The notes under the pieces: model-generated | Told to the model about the DNA's origin: nothing | Database searches by the model: none | The model's input: only the letters and a program-made list of their open reading frames with translations | Program-made: the position numbers and the translations under genes | Shown: positions 1-12,879 of the stretch, piece by piece | Layout of the letters: each line of letters begins with the position of its first letter | Numbering within the stretch: position 1 is the stretch's first letter | Assembly (NCBI GenBank): GCA_001662425.1 | Contig: BDDC01000355.1 | Coordinates: 1-64,000 of the forward strand | Source of the DNA: Chlamydomonas sphaeroides | Taxonomy: Eukaryota; Chlorophyta; Chlorophyceae; Chlamydomonadales; Chlamydomonadaceae | Direction: 5' to 3' | Length of the DNA: 64,000 bases

Positions 1-824
1 CGCCACTCTACCCGGGGCGTGCTGTGCCGCGTGTGGGGTTCTGTGCTACCTAACACTGGAACACACGCTAGCTACATGCGCCAACGAACACAGGGCGGCG
101 CCCCCTGCATCGACATGTCGCGACGGACGCAGTCCCGCAGCCTTGATTGCAGTGTGCTATGACGGACAATGCGAGCTACTGCACGCAGCGTCAGACCAGG
201 CCGTCTCCAGCTAGCTGGTGAAACCCGACCGCAAGGCGGCGGCCCCGCCTGAGTGCTTGCGTGTCTACATCTTGCATACCGTACGTCTCGGCTGGGGAGA
301 GCTAGCTAGCGCGCTCACGGTCATAAGCCAAAGGCGGCAAATGACATTGGCGGCGGCTTTGTGTCCGCTGCTGGGCCAGCTCCGGGCGACTCTTCCTGCT
401 GCTCCAGCGCAGCCCGCTGCGACTGACCCTGCTGCTGCTGTGCCGATGACGGCAGCGGCTCGGCCGCGGCACCCGGCTGCTGTCGCCGCGCTGATGATGA
501 CGACGTTGACGACGCACATACCGCCTCGCCGGTGTGTGCCTGTGAGGCGGAGCTGCTGTGCGTGCGGTCCACCGGGTTGCCGACGGGGCCCATTGTGGGG
601 GTTGTGGGGGCTTCCGATGAGGGTCGTCGGTCTAGCTGCGGCTGCTGCCGGGTGGCCGAGTCGTCACGGAAGGGGGCGACCTTGGATCTGCGGGGCCCAG
701 CACGCCAGCAGCGCGGGGCAGCCAGGACGGGGGAAAGAGCACGCGGGAGGGAGTCGGACCTTGCAACGTGGAACGCTCGCTCGCACCGGTAGGGAGAGCA
801 GAGGTCCCGCGCGCGCTAATTAGC
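1..824. other. Intergenic, 3' flank of the SRCR gene
   Basis: No coding region is supported here. The open frames are GC-driven and low in complexity, without recognisable motifs or paired splice signals. The stretch lies downstream of the stop of the minus-strand SRCR protein, so part of it is probably its 3'UTR. I found no TTACA, which would be a TGTAA poly(A) signal on the minus strand. Confidence 0.5.
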
Positions 825-3800
825 TCACCCTGCGTGCGCAGTGATCGCGCGGCCAGAGCCGCCTCCGTGACGACCGCCTGCCCCCATGTCTGCTTCCTCG
901 ACATCGATAATGCACTTTGCCTTGCCGCTGCCGCCGCTGCCCTGCGGCAACGAGCTGCCAGCTGCGGCGGTGCCGCCGCCCAGTGGAGGCACCACGCCAC
1001 CCGGAGCCGCCGGCGGAGCAGACTTGGGCAGCCGCCCTCCTGTGGCCTTGTCCAATGCGGCGTAACCCCACCCCAGCAGCGTCGCCACCTGATAAGGGCG
1101 CGGGCAGCAGGGGCAGCTTCAGTACGTAGGGCGAGCTTCGCTCATGCGCATGCTGCGTCTGCGTGATGACGAACGGTGAGCACATAGATGCGCGGCCGGC
1201 GGCTGGAACGACACCGGCGTGATGCATGCTTACAAACGAATCATCGAGGGGGATGTCTGCGAAGGACATCTTCTGGACGGCCATCTTGAAGATGATGTAA
1301 TACATCTGGATGACACCAGGCGCGCGTAATCCAGGCACAGAAGAAAGGGTTGAGCCAGCGCAACTCGTGCGTACTATCCAGCAGTAGCCCCCGCAGTTAT
1401 GGCTGGCACCACCCCCCCGCACCCACCGAGTTGAGCAACAGGAATCCCGACACGGCTGTTGAGAAGATGGCCACAAAGCCCCAGGCGCCGCCCGCAAAGT
1501 TGTTGTAGCTCTGCAGCGCCAGCTGGGGCACGCTTTCCAGCAGGATCTCCCTGAGGACGACAGCACACGGTGCGCGCGCGCGCGCGGGTGCGGTGAGCAG
1601 CACGCAGCGGATGCCATGCGAGGCAACGCGCTTCAGGCACCCCGGGTCCCCGGCTAGTACTCGCTCGGTCCACGTGCGCGCACGCACCACAGGATGAGGT
1701 AGTTGGTCGTGGCCTGCGAGGGCTTTGCCAGCTGCGACGCCGCCACGCCGCCCAGCCACGCGCGCTGCCAGCCCAGGCGGCATGCGTCAATGGCGTACAT
1801 CTTGGTCAGCACCAGGAAGCAGCCGGCAGCCAGTGAGGCCAGCCCCGCCAGCAGCCCCGCACAGGGCAGCAGCAGCACGCAGACCGCGGCCAGCGCTACC
1901 ACCAGCGCCGCGCCCAGGCCGGCGGCCACGCCTGGATGGAACAAAGGGGCGGACGGATGGAAGGCCGCGCGGCGGGACAGCACGGGCATGCATGTGAGCG
2001 TGCGCGCGTTGCAACTGCTGACAAACCGTTGTGGGGCAGTGCGCACATGCAGCTAGCGGCTGCTGCTGGGAGCGCGTGCCAGGTGGCGGGCTGGGCTGTA
2101 GATTTCTGCAGCCAGCAGCCCACGCGCGCGGCAGCAGATAGCGCAGCATTGGGCCAGCGGCTGCGTGTGAGTGGTCGTCGTCGCGTTGCTCGGTGTCCTC
2201 AACTGCCCGCGCATGCGGCCGCCGCCACAAGCCAACCCACCCATGGCCGCCTTGCCGACGGCCGTCTGATGGTCCGCCACCGCCTGGCCCAGGCTGCTTA
2301 GCGCCCAGGCCGCGGCCCCCAGCGCGACGCGCAGCGGCATCCACGCCCAGCGGCCGAACAGGACCATGAACAGTCCGGCCACGGCCGCAAAGGCGGTGGC
2401 GAAGGCCACCAGCGCCAGGCCCAAGCCGCCGAGCAGGGCGTGCACCAGCAGCAGCAGCCAGCCGAAGAAGATGAGCAGCAGTTTAACTAGCGACTCTGCG
2501 GGGCGTGGGGGGTGGAGAGGAGTTGCATGAGGGCACGGAGGTTAAAAGAGGGTAAGGAGGGTAAAGCGGGTAAAAAGGAGGTGTTGGTCCCAAGGCCGAC
2601 GCCTCGTTACCGTGGTCGGCTGACCTGCCTGCGCTGCCCTTCGTCCTCCTCACTCCCCACGCACCCGGCTTGAGCGCCTTGACCAGCTTCACGTGCCAGG
2701 CCAGCGCCGCAGCCACGCCGGCGCGAGCTCGCCGCCAGAAGCGCAGCACCCAGGAACCCACCGCGTCCGATGCCAGGAACGGCAGCAGCTATGGGCGGGG
2801 TGGGCAGATAGAGGGTGGCGGCGAACGAAGGCGTCGGCAGCAATATACAGTGGCGGAGGGTATACCCCTACGTAGGGGTAACAGAGGACAACACCGCTTC
2901 ACAGCGGGCATCCGCCCACCAATCCAAGCCGCATGCATTGCTGACCTGGCTGAAGATGCAGCCGATCACCAGCCAGCGCAGGAAGCTGATGTAGAACGAG
3001 GCCGTGAGCAGGTAGAGCGCATCGCTGGCAGGGGAGGGGGAGCGGCGAGGGGCGAGAGGGGCATGACGACAGGGCTGGCGGCGACAACGGACGGCCTCAG
3101 CGGTAACGCAAAGGCCTCGCCGGCCGCTGGCTGGCACACCGCACGCCGCACGCCGCATGCGCGCACCTGAACACGTCCAGCGACCCCAGCAGCACGGTCG
3201 CCCATGTGGTGTTGCGGCTGCGGGTGAGGGCCAGCAACGCCACCGCCAGCCCAAACAGGCCGCCAACCGTGGCTACGACGAACACGTACCACCTGCGGCC
3301 GGCGATCGAGCGGACAGACGGAGGAAAGCAAATCAAGGCACGCGTCAACACAGCGTCTCTGCTCAAGACGGCGGGGGATTGCCAAGGACGCCAGGCACCG
3401 CGCGGCGCGCTGTGCACACAAAACAGGGCTCTCGTTGCAACTAACTGCCAGCCACATCCCGCATGGCGGTCGCTTACTGGGTGCTGCCGGACTTGAGCAC
3501 AACGGACGGCGGTGGGGGCGCGGGCGGGGCTGGGGGCGGCGACGACCTGCCATAGCTTGATTGGTAGTCCCAAGGGGGGACGAATGCTGCGCACTGCGCC
3601 AGCGGCAGGCAAGAAAGGGTACGCGTTAGGTATGGCGGGGGTCATTGATGAGGAGTGACATGCCCCACCCAGGGCCGACAAACCCCGCTACGGCAGCGCA
3701 AGCACGGGCCGCGCCGCGCGGCGCCCGCCTTGCCGCAGCTCCCCTGCAACGCGTGCGTGTGCGCCAGTCGTTCGTCAACATGCACATAGATACACAATGT

Positions 3801-6800
3801 AGAATTACTATGTGCGCAAACTTAGTGCCCCACCTGCACTCCCAGGTCCCAGCGGTGCGTGCAGTTGCCCACGTTGCCCCAGTCTGGGGGCGTACGGCGG
3901 CGGTGGCCACGCATCAGCCGACAGCGGCGCCGCGACCGCCTACCTCACCTGCAGCCGCTCGTGCGCCTGCTGCCCAACCCTGCCCCTACATTCATGCCGC
4001 GCGTATGCCCCAAAATGGAAGCGGAAGCACTCTTTCGCGCTTGACGCGGCGCCGCGCTGGGTTACCGCGGCCGGCGCGCGCTGCGCCACCGGACTAGCCG
4101 GACGGACAGCGAGCGCCGGACTCATGACCGTGCTGCTGCGTGCGGTGCCTCGGCGCGGCTTGCTCACCCAGGAAGCAGAACCGCAGGTCGGCGTGGTTGT
4201 AGCTGTTGCCGTAGTAATTATCATAACTGGAGGAGTTGTCGCCCTGCAGCATCTGAAGCTGGAGGTAGTTGCTGAGGCGAGGACACAGCTTCATGATGTC
4301 GCCCTGGGGTGAAGCGAGGTAGGGAGGGGATGCGAGGGAGGGAGGGGATAGCGGTCGCGATTGCGCCCGGTTCGCTGCATGCAAAGGGGCTCTGAAACAT
4401 TGGCTGCTGCCTGCACGCTCTATGCTGACGACTGCCGCACGCAGCGGTGCTCGGCAAGGGGCCGTAATAATAAAAATAATAATAAGCGAACGCCGGGCAG
4501 GGCCCTGGCGTGGGTTAAGGGGGCGGCTTGGGGCCGTCACCGAGGGCACGGGGCCGTACAGCGGCGGCGCGGCTGCAGCAGCCTGCACATAAACCAACAT
4601 GAGGTTCTGTTCTGCATAACACTTGAACACACCAGGAGGACGGGCGGCGTTGTGGTGTTGTCGCCCGGCACCGTATCGTCAAAGGCGTACACGCTCGAGT
4701 TGGTGTCAATGGTCAGCCCCGCCTGGTGGCACCAGTAGGCGGGCCACCCCGAGCTGGCCTGGTCAGCGCTCAGGTAGGTCTCGCCGCTGGGGGCAGTGGG
4801 GGGCGGGAGGAGGGGAGCCGATGCATGGGAGAGTGGCACGCAACACACACCATCGACGTGTCGCAGCGCGCGAGGGCAGCCCACGGCGGCAAGCCAGCAG
4901 CGGGCCTGCTGATTATTGCATGCCGGGCGGAGCTTGCCGTGCATGCCCGTCTTGCTAGATGCGGGGCGGCATGCAGCTAGCTAGCGAGCTCACCACAGCG
5001 TGCCCCAGGTGCCGTTGGGTCCCAGCACCTCCACACGCCCCGACAGCGGCCGGCCGGACGAGCCAGCCACGATGCGCACCGACCCGGGCCCCGGGGAGTC
5101 AGAGGGCGTGGCGGCGGAGGTCTGCTGTGTGAGCTTTTGCTGCCATGTCATCAGCATGCATAGCACCGGGCATGGCATGCGAATGGCATACGTACGGGTG
5201 CGGGGTGGGGGGCGGGCGCGGGGGCGCGGCCAGTAAGGCAGGGGCCATTGCGGTTATGGTCACATGCGGGGTGGGTGGTTCATGCGTGGTAGTTCGCTTA
5301 TGTTGATGTGATGTGAGTATGTACTGGCACGCCCTCCGCCGCCTCGACCCCCCGCGCCCGTCCACCCGCGAACGGGCGCACTCACGTATATGCAGCTGCC
5401 TGCCTCGTCGGCAAGCGGCGGCTCTGTAGCGCTCTGGTTGTGCACCCTGTAGTAGCCTCCGCCGCTGCGATGCGGCATTGCGCGGGCGGGGTGATGTTGG
5501 AGGCAGGCAGCAGGGAGCGGGGCTCAGTCAGCCGATACCATGCACATGGCCCTGCTGCCGTTGCTGACGGAGGCTCACTTGGGCGCCGAGTAGCTCGTCG
5601 AGACGCCCAGGCACCGCAGCTCGGCGTCGCACAAGGCCAGCGCGGCCTGGAGGCTGTCCACGTAGATGTCAAGCCAGACGCCTGCTCGGAATGTCTGGCA
5701 GGCAGGGGAGCCAAGCGCAGGCGCGGGCGGACGACGACGGGGAATAAAGGTTACTGTGCAAGCGGCATGTGATCACAGGCAGGTGAGCGCCTGTCCATTT
5801 GAAACAAGGTGCGACGGCAGCTAGCACCCACGGATCTGTGGGTCGAGACGACACGCACGAGTTCGTGCGTGCGACTCACGCTGCGCTGGCTGGGCTGCGC
5901 AATTTGAAATGTCCATCCACCTTGCTTGTTACGTTACTTGTTACGTTACATCACCTGCGGTGGGCCCCTCACCTTGCCCTCGGTCAGGTTGTAATTGCTG
6001 GGCGATACCGCGCAGCCGCTTGCGGCGGGTGGAGTGGGTGGAGCAGGTGGAGAGCTTCCTGCAGAGGTCAAGAGCGGCGATCGATCGTGGAACGTAATCG
6101 AGGTTGCACAGCTCGCATGCAGCATCGGCCGGCTGCTGCTGCTGGGTGGGCTGGGCCGTCGAGCGTAGACAGCTAGCACCGGGGCGATGGAAGTAATGGA
6201 AGTGCATGCGGTGGGTCAACGGGCGGGACTCCCGTACGACACGTACCATATGCCGTACCGGAAGGCGACGGCGCTAGTAACGCTCCGCACGCAACGCCGA
6301 CGATGTCGGCGGTGGCGTTGCAGCCGGCCGTGACATAGAAGCCTGCGCGGCGGGTCAAAGCAAGGGTGCGGCGCGCGCGCGCGGGCAGGCAGGAGCATCG
6401 CTGCGTGCGCGCGCTGCTTTGCCACAACATCATGTATGCATCACGCAGCCACGGGTGTTGTTGATGGGCCAATGACGGAAAGGGTGCGTCTTCGCGTTCC
6501 GCAACCGGGTGGGAAAGTGGTGCAGACCCACCCCTCCGCGCATAGCTAGACTGATCTACCATACTAATCATGTACTGGCCGCCGAGTGATGAAACCCTGC
6601 CTCGCATGCGCGCGTGTCTGCTGCCTCACCCGCATGCAGGCAGCGCAGGATGGGCGGCTGATACGGAAAGTCGTCCGAGCACGACACGTTTGTCTGCGCA
6701 GGCAGCAGACCCAGCGTGTGGCTCGGCGAGCGAGGCTCCATCCGGAGCACGAGGCATTCCCGCTCCTCCATCCCGACGACCCATCCCAGCTACGCACGCA

Positions 6801-8483
6801 CACACCCTAACAAGAGCAGACAGAATTGCGCTGCGGCCCCTAGCCTGCTCCGTCCCGACCCAGCGCGCAGCAGCCACTCGCACGCACCAGCAGCACCGGC
6901 AGCTCGGGCAGGCTCGCGTTGTGCGGGAAGCGGTACACGCCGCCGCCGCCCGTCAGCGCCGCGCGCCCGAGCTGCGCGCACACGGTCGGGCCCAGCGGTG
7001 GCAGCACCGCCGAGCCCCACTGCGAGCCGCTCAGCGCAGCGTCGAAGTCGGGTTGGCTGCGATGTGGGCAGGCGGCGGCGCGGCGGCAGGCAGCGCATGG
7101 GTAGGGGCTGTCCGCCATGCGGGTGCATGCATGCGGGCGGCCGCCGACGGGGCACCGGAACGATTTGCGAGGGCGGGTTGGGGCTTTACCCCAGGGGCCC
7201 CTCATGGCAATCTTGCCGGCTGTATGCCCGAATCCCGAGATTGACGACACTGGATGGTAGCCGAGGCTGGCCCAGCTCCCCGTAACCTCTCTGTGAGGAT
7301 TCGTATTCACCCAGTACGCAGGAGTGCTAGGAGTGCTCATTGCGCTAGCTAGGCTCCTCACCAGACCAAGCCCCACGTGCCGTTGGGCTCGTAGTAGACC
7401 TCTAGCCGGCCTGCGCCGGCGCTGGGGCCGCCGACCAAGCGGACGTCCCCGGTGCGCGGGCCGGGCGGCGTGCCGGACGGGGCAGGAGGTGGCGGCGACG
7501 ACGCGGGCGGCCGGTTCGTGGCCTTCTCATAAAGGCCTGGCAAGGGGCAACCGCACAGTAGCGAAAGTGGGGATGCTTAGCTTTGGTGAGGAAGCAGACG
7601 TCACCACGTGTGTAATGATGTAAACTAGTATCCGGGCTGGCTGGCTGCTGGACGGATCCAAAGTAGGGCCGGCGATTTCCTCCCCAGCTACGCAGGCAGG
7701 CCCCACGCTGCCAAGCAAGCCCTCTATCTTATATATCCTGCTATGGCTCCGCAACACAAGTTTACTATGACTCACACCATCCGGGGCTGAAGACACGCGT
7801 CGCGCTGGAGTCCCACAGTTCGATAGCGCTGGAGTAGTTTCCGTCGAGGTTATTGGCACCGCCAAGCGTTGACATGAACGTGCAGCGGTCGCCGTCGTAG
7901 TCACAGGCGGCAGCCGCCATGGCCAGGCCGTTGCGGCCGATAGCCCGACTCACGTAGTACGGCTCCCCGTTGAAGTCGATGGCCAACGTATAGCCGGCTG
8001 GCGCCGGCGCGCAAACTGTAGCGGCTCCTGCGATGCGCAAGAGGTGACGCACGGCGGCAGCAGCAGCAGCTCTTACAATAACGATTGGAGAGCTCTGCAT
8101 CTGCGAGCGTGATCAAGGTAAAACCTGAAGTACACATGGGGGTGACATGGATGGATGTAAAATGCTTCAGAGATGCGAAACCCAGCCCGCCAACTGTTGC
8201 CGGCGGAGCGGCGGCGGGCAGGGCGGTGCGCAGGGCAAGCAGTGTATGACCCCGCGCGCCGGCGGCGGCGCCGTGCAGGTGTACTGTGCGGCACTTTGCT
8301 GCTGCATGCACTGCGTGCAAGGCGCTTACCCGCGCAGCATAGCATGCTTATTACTGACACAGCCAGCCATACCGCCGCCTGCGAAAGCAGCAGTGAGCGC
8401 CGGGATAGCCGGGAGCCAGCAGCTGCGCCACATGGCCCCGCTGCGGGGAGCCCCACGGCCGGCAGCAGAAGCCGAGCAACCAT
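825..8483 (-). CDS. Two-SRCR-domain multi-pass membrane protein (receptor-like)
   Basis: A 22-exon model keeps phase throughout and gives 1,049 residues. Residues 1-51 hold a hydrophobic signal or anchor. SRCR domain 1 (about 164-322) starts DVRLVGGPS and contains NGTWGLVC, VCAQLGR and IVGVACG. A Pro-rich linker and a cysteine-containing module follow. SRCR domain 2 (about 438-583) starts SVRIVAGSS and contains NGTWGTLC and WDLGVQC. A second Pro-rich linker leads into about eight or nine hydrophobic segments (about 621-960), including LLESVPQLALQSYNN, and then a Gly-rich cytosolic tail. SRCR domains bind ligands outside the cell, and green algae carry many SRCR proteins of unknown role. The E-x2-PQ-x2-LQ motif recalls XK-related membrane proteins, but that link is only my inference. 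Exons run from 8330-8483 down to 825-1088. ATG 8483 is the first in-frame start that gives a signal-like N-terminus. Confidence 0.8.
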
Positions 8484-9699
8484 TCCGCCCTGGGCAGCAG
8501 AGAGGGCGACGTTGCATATATAACCCAACGCTGAAGCCAAGGCAAACCAGCAGAAGCAGCCAGCGCCGCGCGCCTTGCACAACGCACGCGTGCGAGCATG
8601 GGCATAAATGGCGTTCTATGTGGTTTTGGGAAGCCAACCAGTGCAAGGTAGTCATTAACGTACTTTGTGCGTTCCTTGCCAGTGGGTTGCAGGCATTGGC
8701 AGAGGAGCCTTGTGCTGTAGTAACAGGGGTGAGGATGTCATTGACTTCGAGGCCGCAAGCGTAGTTAGCGTAGACTTCATTTGCACATAGTGAGAGGTAT
8801 CCAAGGCGTGAGACTGATGCAGTGCGAGTTGTATGTGAAGATGAGTGGTGAGATGTTGCACAAGTTCCGGGTTGTATGTTAGACGAGCTTGTAATTGTGG
8901 GCTTAAGAAATCTGTATAGAGTAAACGTGACGTCGGGTGGAGCTGGGGACGCTCGTGCTTGTGCCCGAGGGCCAAGCGCCGTACGCCTGCTCACCCTGGC
9001 TGATGCGTCGCGTCGGACCCCAAACTACGTTGCCGCTTCCACACCTAGCTCCCATACATATCTTCAGGTGCTACTCTTAATTATGCAATGTGCTGACACG
9101 AGCTGCTGCACATGCATGCGTCATACATGCAAACCTAAACCAACAGCCGCGAGAACTTCACGAAAATTCAGGGACTCAACAACCGATATGTTGCGGCTGC
9201 CTGGGCTAGGTTTTAGCCGCGCGTCTGGCGGCACATTCCGAAGATGTTTGCTCTGAATCGCCCGCTTGCCGCTCTTTTGGCCGCTTTGCGACGTTGCGAT
9301 ACTCATCCAAGAGCGTGTATGCCCTGCAATACAGCCCAGGATGGCCAAGGCACTCAGCGAGCAGGCGGGTACGTGCCATGCGGTGACGTGCCGGACTGCA
9401 GGAGTAGCCGAAGCGCGCAACGCACATGAGTTTGACACACCGGGCTATGGCGGGTGGGAAAGGCGGGACAGAGCGGGTGGATTCGTGGCAGGCGGGCGGG
9501 CACGTGTCAGACGATGGGACATGAAGGTGTTACCGCACAGGAGGGTCACAGCGGCGCGATGCCGGGTGGGTGCCACGAAGCAGAGGACGATGGGTTTGGG
9601 CCCCAAGGTTTTCATTAGACTATCCCAGGAAGTCAGGTGTGTGGAGACTTCTGCCTTCCCATTGCTCTCGCCCGCTCTTAGGCACGCACACCATCGGGT
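8484..9699. other. Intergenic, upstream of the SRCR gene
   Basis: I see no supportable gene in this 1.2 kb. Around 8.8-9.2 kb it is less GC-rich than its surroundings. It should contain the promoter of the minus-strand SRCR gene. The short frames on either strand have no motifs. Confidence 0.5.
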
Positions 9700-11003
9700 T
9701 GCGTGTCTTCCTGCCTCGAGCACCACCTGGGGCCGCCGCCGCTGCCCGACGTCCTCCTACTGGATTTGACTGTCGCTGACATGCCACGGCCCCTGATGGA
9801 GGACCTGGTAGGATGGTACAGCTAGCGTCGTTCATGTTGCTCCACTGCCGATCTAGTGTTCATCCGGCGTGTGGCACACCTACCTGGCCGCAGTAGGGCA
9901 CCGCCTGGCGCCCTGATCTCTACCCCTGCCCCACGCGCCCTGCCGTGGCGCCCCTCTATTGTCCCACTGTCCCCGGAGGAGCGGGCTTTGAGCGCCGTGT
10001 TGGAAAGGTGGGCAAAGGGCGGGGTGGCGGCTTCAGTGGAAGGGGTGTCATCGAGGCGACAGCGAGAGCGGCGGGGCGCCTAGCTTGTCGGGGCTTTCGT
10101 TCGACCTTGGGGCTCGCGGCGTGCACAGCCTATGCCGGCGCGGTTGAGCGCAACCCTCTCCACAATCACCTCAACGCTAGGCGCGCTCCTGCCCGCACCG
10201 CCCCTCAAGTTACTGGCGCTGCCGATCAAGCCCGCGGTGGTGATGTGCATATGATCGCCCGGGTACCCAGCGGCATGCTCCTTCCCGCCGTGCAGGTCAG
10301 CTTCAGGTCTGTGTCGCTGCCGGCCATCCCTTCGGCCGCGGCCGCGGCCCTGGCCATTGGAGAGGACGCGTCCGCCGCCGCAAGGCCGTGTCCAACTAAG
10401 GCCTCGGGCAACGCAACCGACGCTGACAGCCGTGTCTCCGCCATCCATACTACCGTCAATTCGGACACGCTGCATCTGGACGGCGAGGCCGAGGCCACGG
10501 AGGCAGCGGCGGCGGCGGGGCTAGCGACCCTGGTGCCGCTCTTGGGGCCCACAGAGTGGGCTGCGGCAGCGGCCCAGAAGCCGGACTCGAGCTCATATGT
10601 GCCCTTCTCGAGTGCCGATCCTCTGGCAGTGTGGCTGGCTGCGCTGTCGCGCCGGCCGCAGCCCGAGCCCCTGTCCCCCGGCAATTACGGCATCGGTGGG
10701 CATGCACGGGTCTCGTTGAGTGGGCCGCACGAAATCATCAATCACGCTATGCGATGGCATGCACCCAGCATGTGTAACGGTACGGTGGTCCCACGGCAAG
10801 TGGTACGCCACATCCGGACCTTGGGTTTGACGCTAGGCACTGGCTCGGGCACGAGGCCAGGAGGAGTTGCCCTGTGCAACCATGATGCCCGGCGGTTGTG
10901 GGTTGAAAGGCCCGAAGGCCTGAGGGCCCAACGTTCAACTCGCCGTCTTCATCTGGCGGCTTCCTCCCCACCCCGCTGCCCCTGGCGGCCAAGAGCTCGT
11001 CCT
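9700..11003 (+). pseudogene. Degenerate partial copy of the SGNH hydrolase gene
   Basis: Segments match the downstream gene at 12,880-19,074 in the same order. 9,702-9,810 resembles exon 5 (about 14,770-14,874). 9,885-10,012 resembles intron 5 plus exon 6. 10,140-10,262 resembles exon 7. 10,262-10,480 resembles the end of intron 8 plus exon 9. 10,481-10,700 resembles exon 10. 10,960-11,000 resembles the intron/exon 15 junction. Intron sequence is included, so this is a DNA duplication and not a processed copy. The catalytic block I exon is absent, the block III sequence FAVND has become LTVAD, and the block V Asp-x2-His region is deleted. An open frame of 355 codons survives by chance from 9,945 but joins pieces that are separate exons in the parent gene. 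Confidence 0.85.
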
Positions 11004-12879
11004 GCCGTGTGAGCTTGCGCGAACGCGTGGGAGGAGCCAGAGTGGGAGGATGGTGCCTCGCGTCGTAGCCCCCCTTTCCTGAGCTGCCTGTTTGGGCGGG
11101 CATGGGGCCGCAACGCTTGGAGCAGTGCGTTGACAAGTATGTCCTCATCAGAATGGGGAAAGGGGCGCAGCCCCAATCCGTCCTCTGTCTGGGGCTGCCG
11201 GCCGCCCCCCGAGCCCCGACCATCGGGGCTGCTTCCGTTCAGGCGTTGGAACGCAGGCGCCAACGAACCTCTCAACCAGCGCTCGATGTCACAATGCCGT
11301 AACTTCTCTGGGACGCGACCCCTGGTCCCTTCACCCGGACATGGCCGGGCAACGCTTGAACAAAGATGTGGCTGGCACCTCGGCCACCCGGCCTCTCTCT
11401 AGCACGAGCGCACGGCCGCTACCGCAGTAGCCGCAGCCCAGCCAGCCAGGCACGGCCAGGGGGCAGGGCCCGCCCTCGCTGTCAACTCAGCCCTCAACAC
11501 CGCTACGCTTCCGCTTGGCGCAGCCAGCAAAGGCTGAGCTCGGGCGGCCGCGCTTGCCGCTGCCGCCGCTGCCGCGGCCGCTCGGCCCCGGCCCGGGAGT
11601 GGGAGCGGCATTTTAGGTGGCTCCGGCCCCCTAGCCGCTGCGCGGGGGCGGGGGGCTACACCCCTAAGTAAGCCGCGTGCTGCATGGCGCGGTGCGGTGC
11701 GGTCCGGTGGGGCCACCCTTGTCTAATGCGTGCCCTTGCCCGCACCCGGCAGGCCCATGCCCCCGCTGCCAGCAGCCCAGCGAGGTGCAGCGGGCTGTGT
11801 GGCGGGGCAATCGGCAACATGCGACTGTGCTAGTCATCCAGGAGAGTGTCCCCTGCTAGCTCTGTTGGCAGTAGTACTTGCCACGCGGTCCGCGTGGTGT
11901 TGGTGGGTTCTCTGGCACAAGCCGAGTACGGCTATCCGCGCGGCTGTGACCCGTGGTCCAGGACGCTGTGCTATAAGGGAAGTGGTAAGCGGGTGAGAAA
12001 TTGGCAGCGGCTTTTGGTAAGCTGCCGGCCTACGTCGCTGAGGGCCACGCGCCGACATCAAAGCTCGGATCCTGTTTTTGGGACCCGGCAGGCAGCCTTG
12101 CCGACGTGTTGGCATGGACTCCTGCAACCACACCAGGTCTTAAACCAAAAATGCAGGCACGTCCTTGATAAGATTGGCCATGTGTGGCCCACATAGGGGA
12201 CCCGCGCCTACATGCGCCAGCACAACCCATGCCCCCGGGGACGCCAGGAGCGAATCCTTGGATGCGTGCCGAGGCGGTCCTTACCCAGTCACGTGTAGCC
12301 ACTGTAGCCTCTCATCTCAGTGTTTCCTCTCAGTAATGAGCTTGACCGCTGGCGTAGGGTTGGCCCGCCAGGAATGTCGAATGCCCGACGGCCGTACCGT
12401 GTGGTGACATACGTACTCGCAAGCACTGAATTAATATCCCAAGAAACACGTTGCGCTGGTTACTCCAAGCGACTTTGGGTCGTCGCGCGCCCTGACTTGA
12501 ACAAGCGACCGACCAATCACCATAATCTTTGCAGACCAATGCATATGCCAAACCAGCAACGCATTTATTGCTGTTTTGGGGTTACATAGGAACGCTACAG
12601 ACCGTCGCCGGCGCAGGTGACCCGCACAACAGCCTTACACGCAAGCCGTTAAACCAGACACCACACGAGGGGGAGCCCTGACGTAGTGCCGGCGTATCTT
12701 TTTGGCAGACTCGCGGCAAACCTGACTCAAATCCGGCACCATCCCAGGAGCAGCCATTTACCTCGCTGCTCGTTATGAGGGGATGCACCTGAGCTGGATA
12801 GGAGGCGGTGGAGGCAGCGCGAGCGGCTTGCCGTCGAGGCTGCGTGTCAAACCTCAAGCAGCCGGAGCGCACCCCCAGC
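11004..12879. other. Intergenic between pseudogene and SGNH gene
   Basis: No gene is supported. The segment is of mixed GC content, with a GC-rich part near 11.4-11.7 kb. The last few hundred bases should hold the promoter and 5'UTR of the SGNH hydrolase. An upstream in-frame start at 12,808 exists, but it would bury the signal peptide inside the protein. Confidence 0.45.

Noticed and set aside
8655..8975. Minus-strand open frame upstream of the SRCR gene
   Set aside because: No signal, no motif and no splice link to the SRCR exons; it lies in the expected promoter.
9945..11012. Plus-strand open frame of 355 codons as a real gene
   Set aside because: It fuses fragments of intron and exon sequence of the neighbouring SGNH gene with catalytic blocks missing, so it is a pseudogene.
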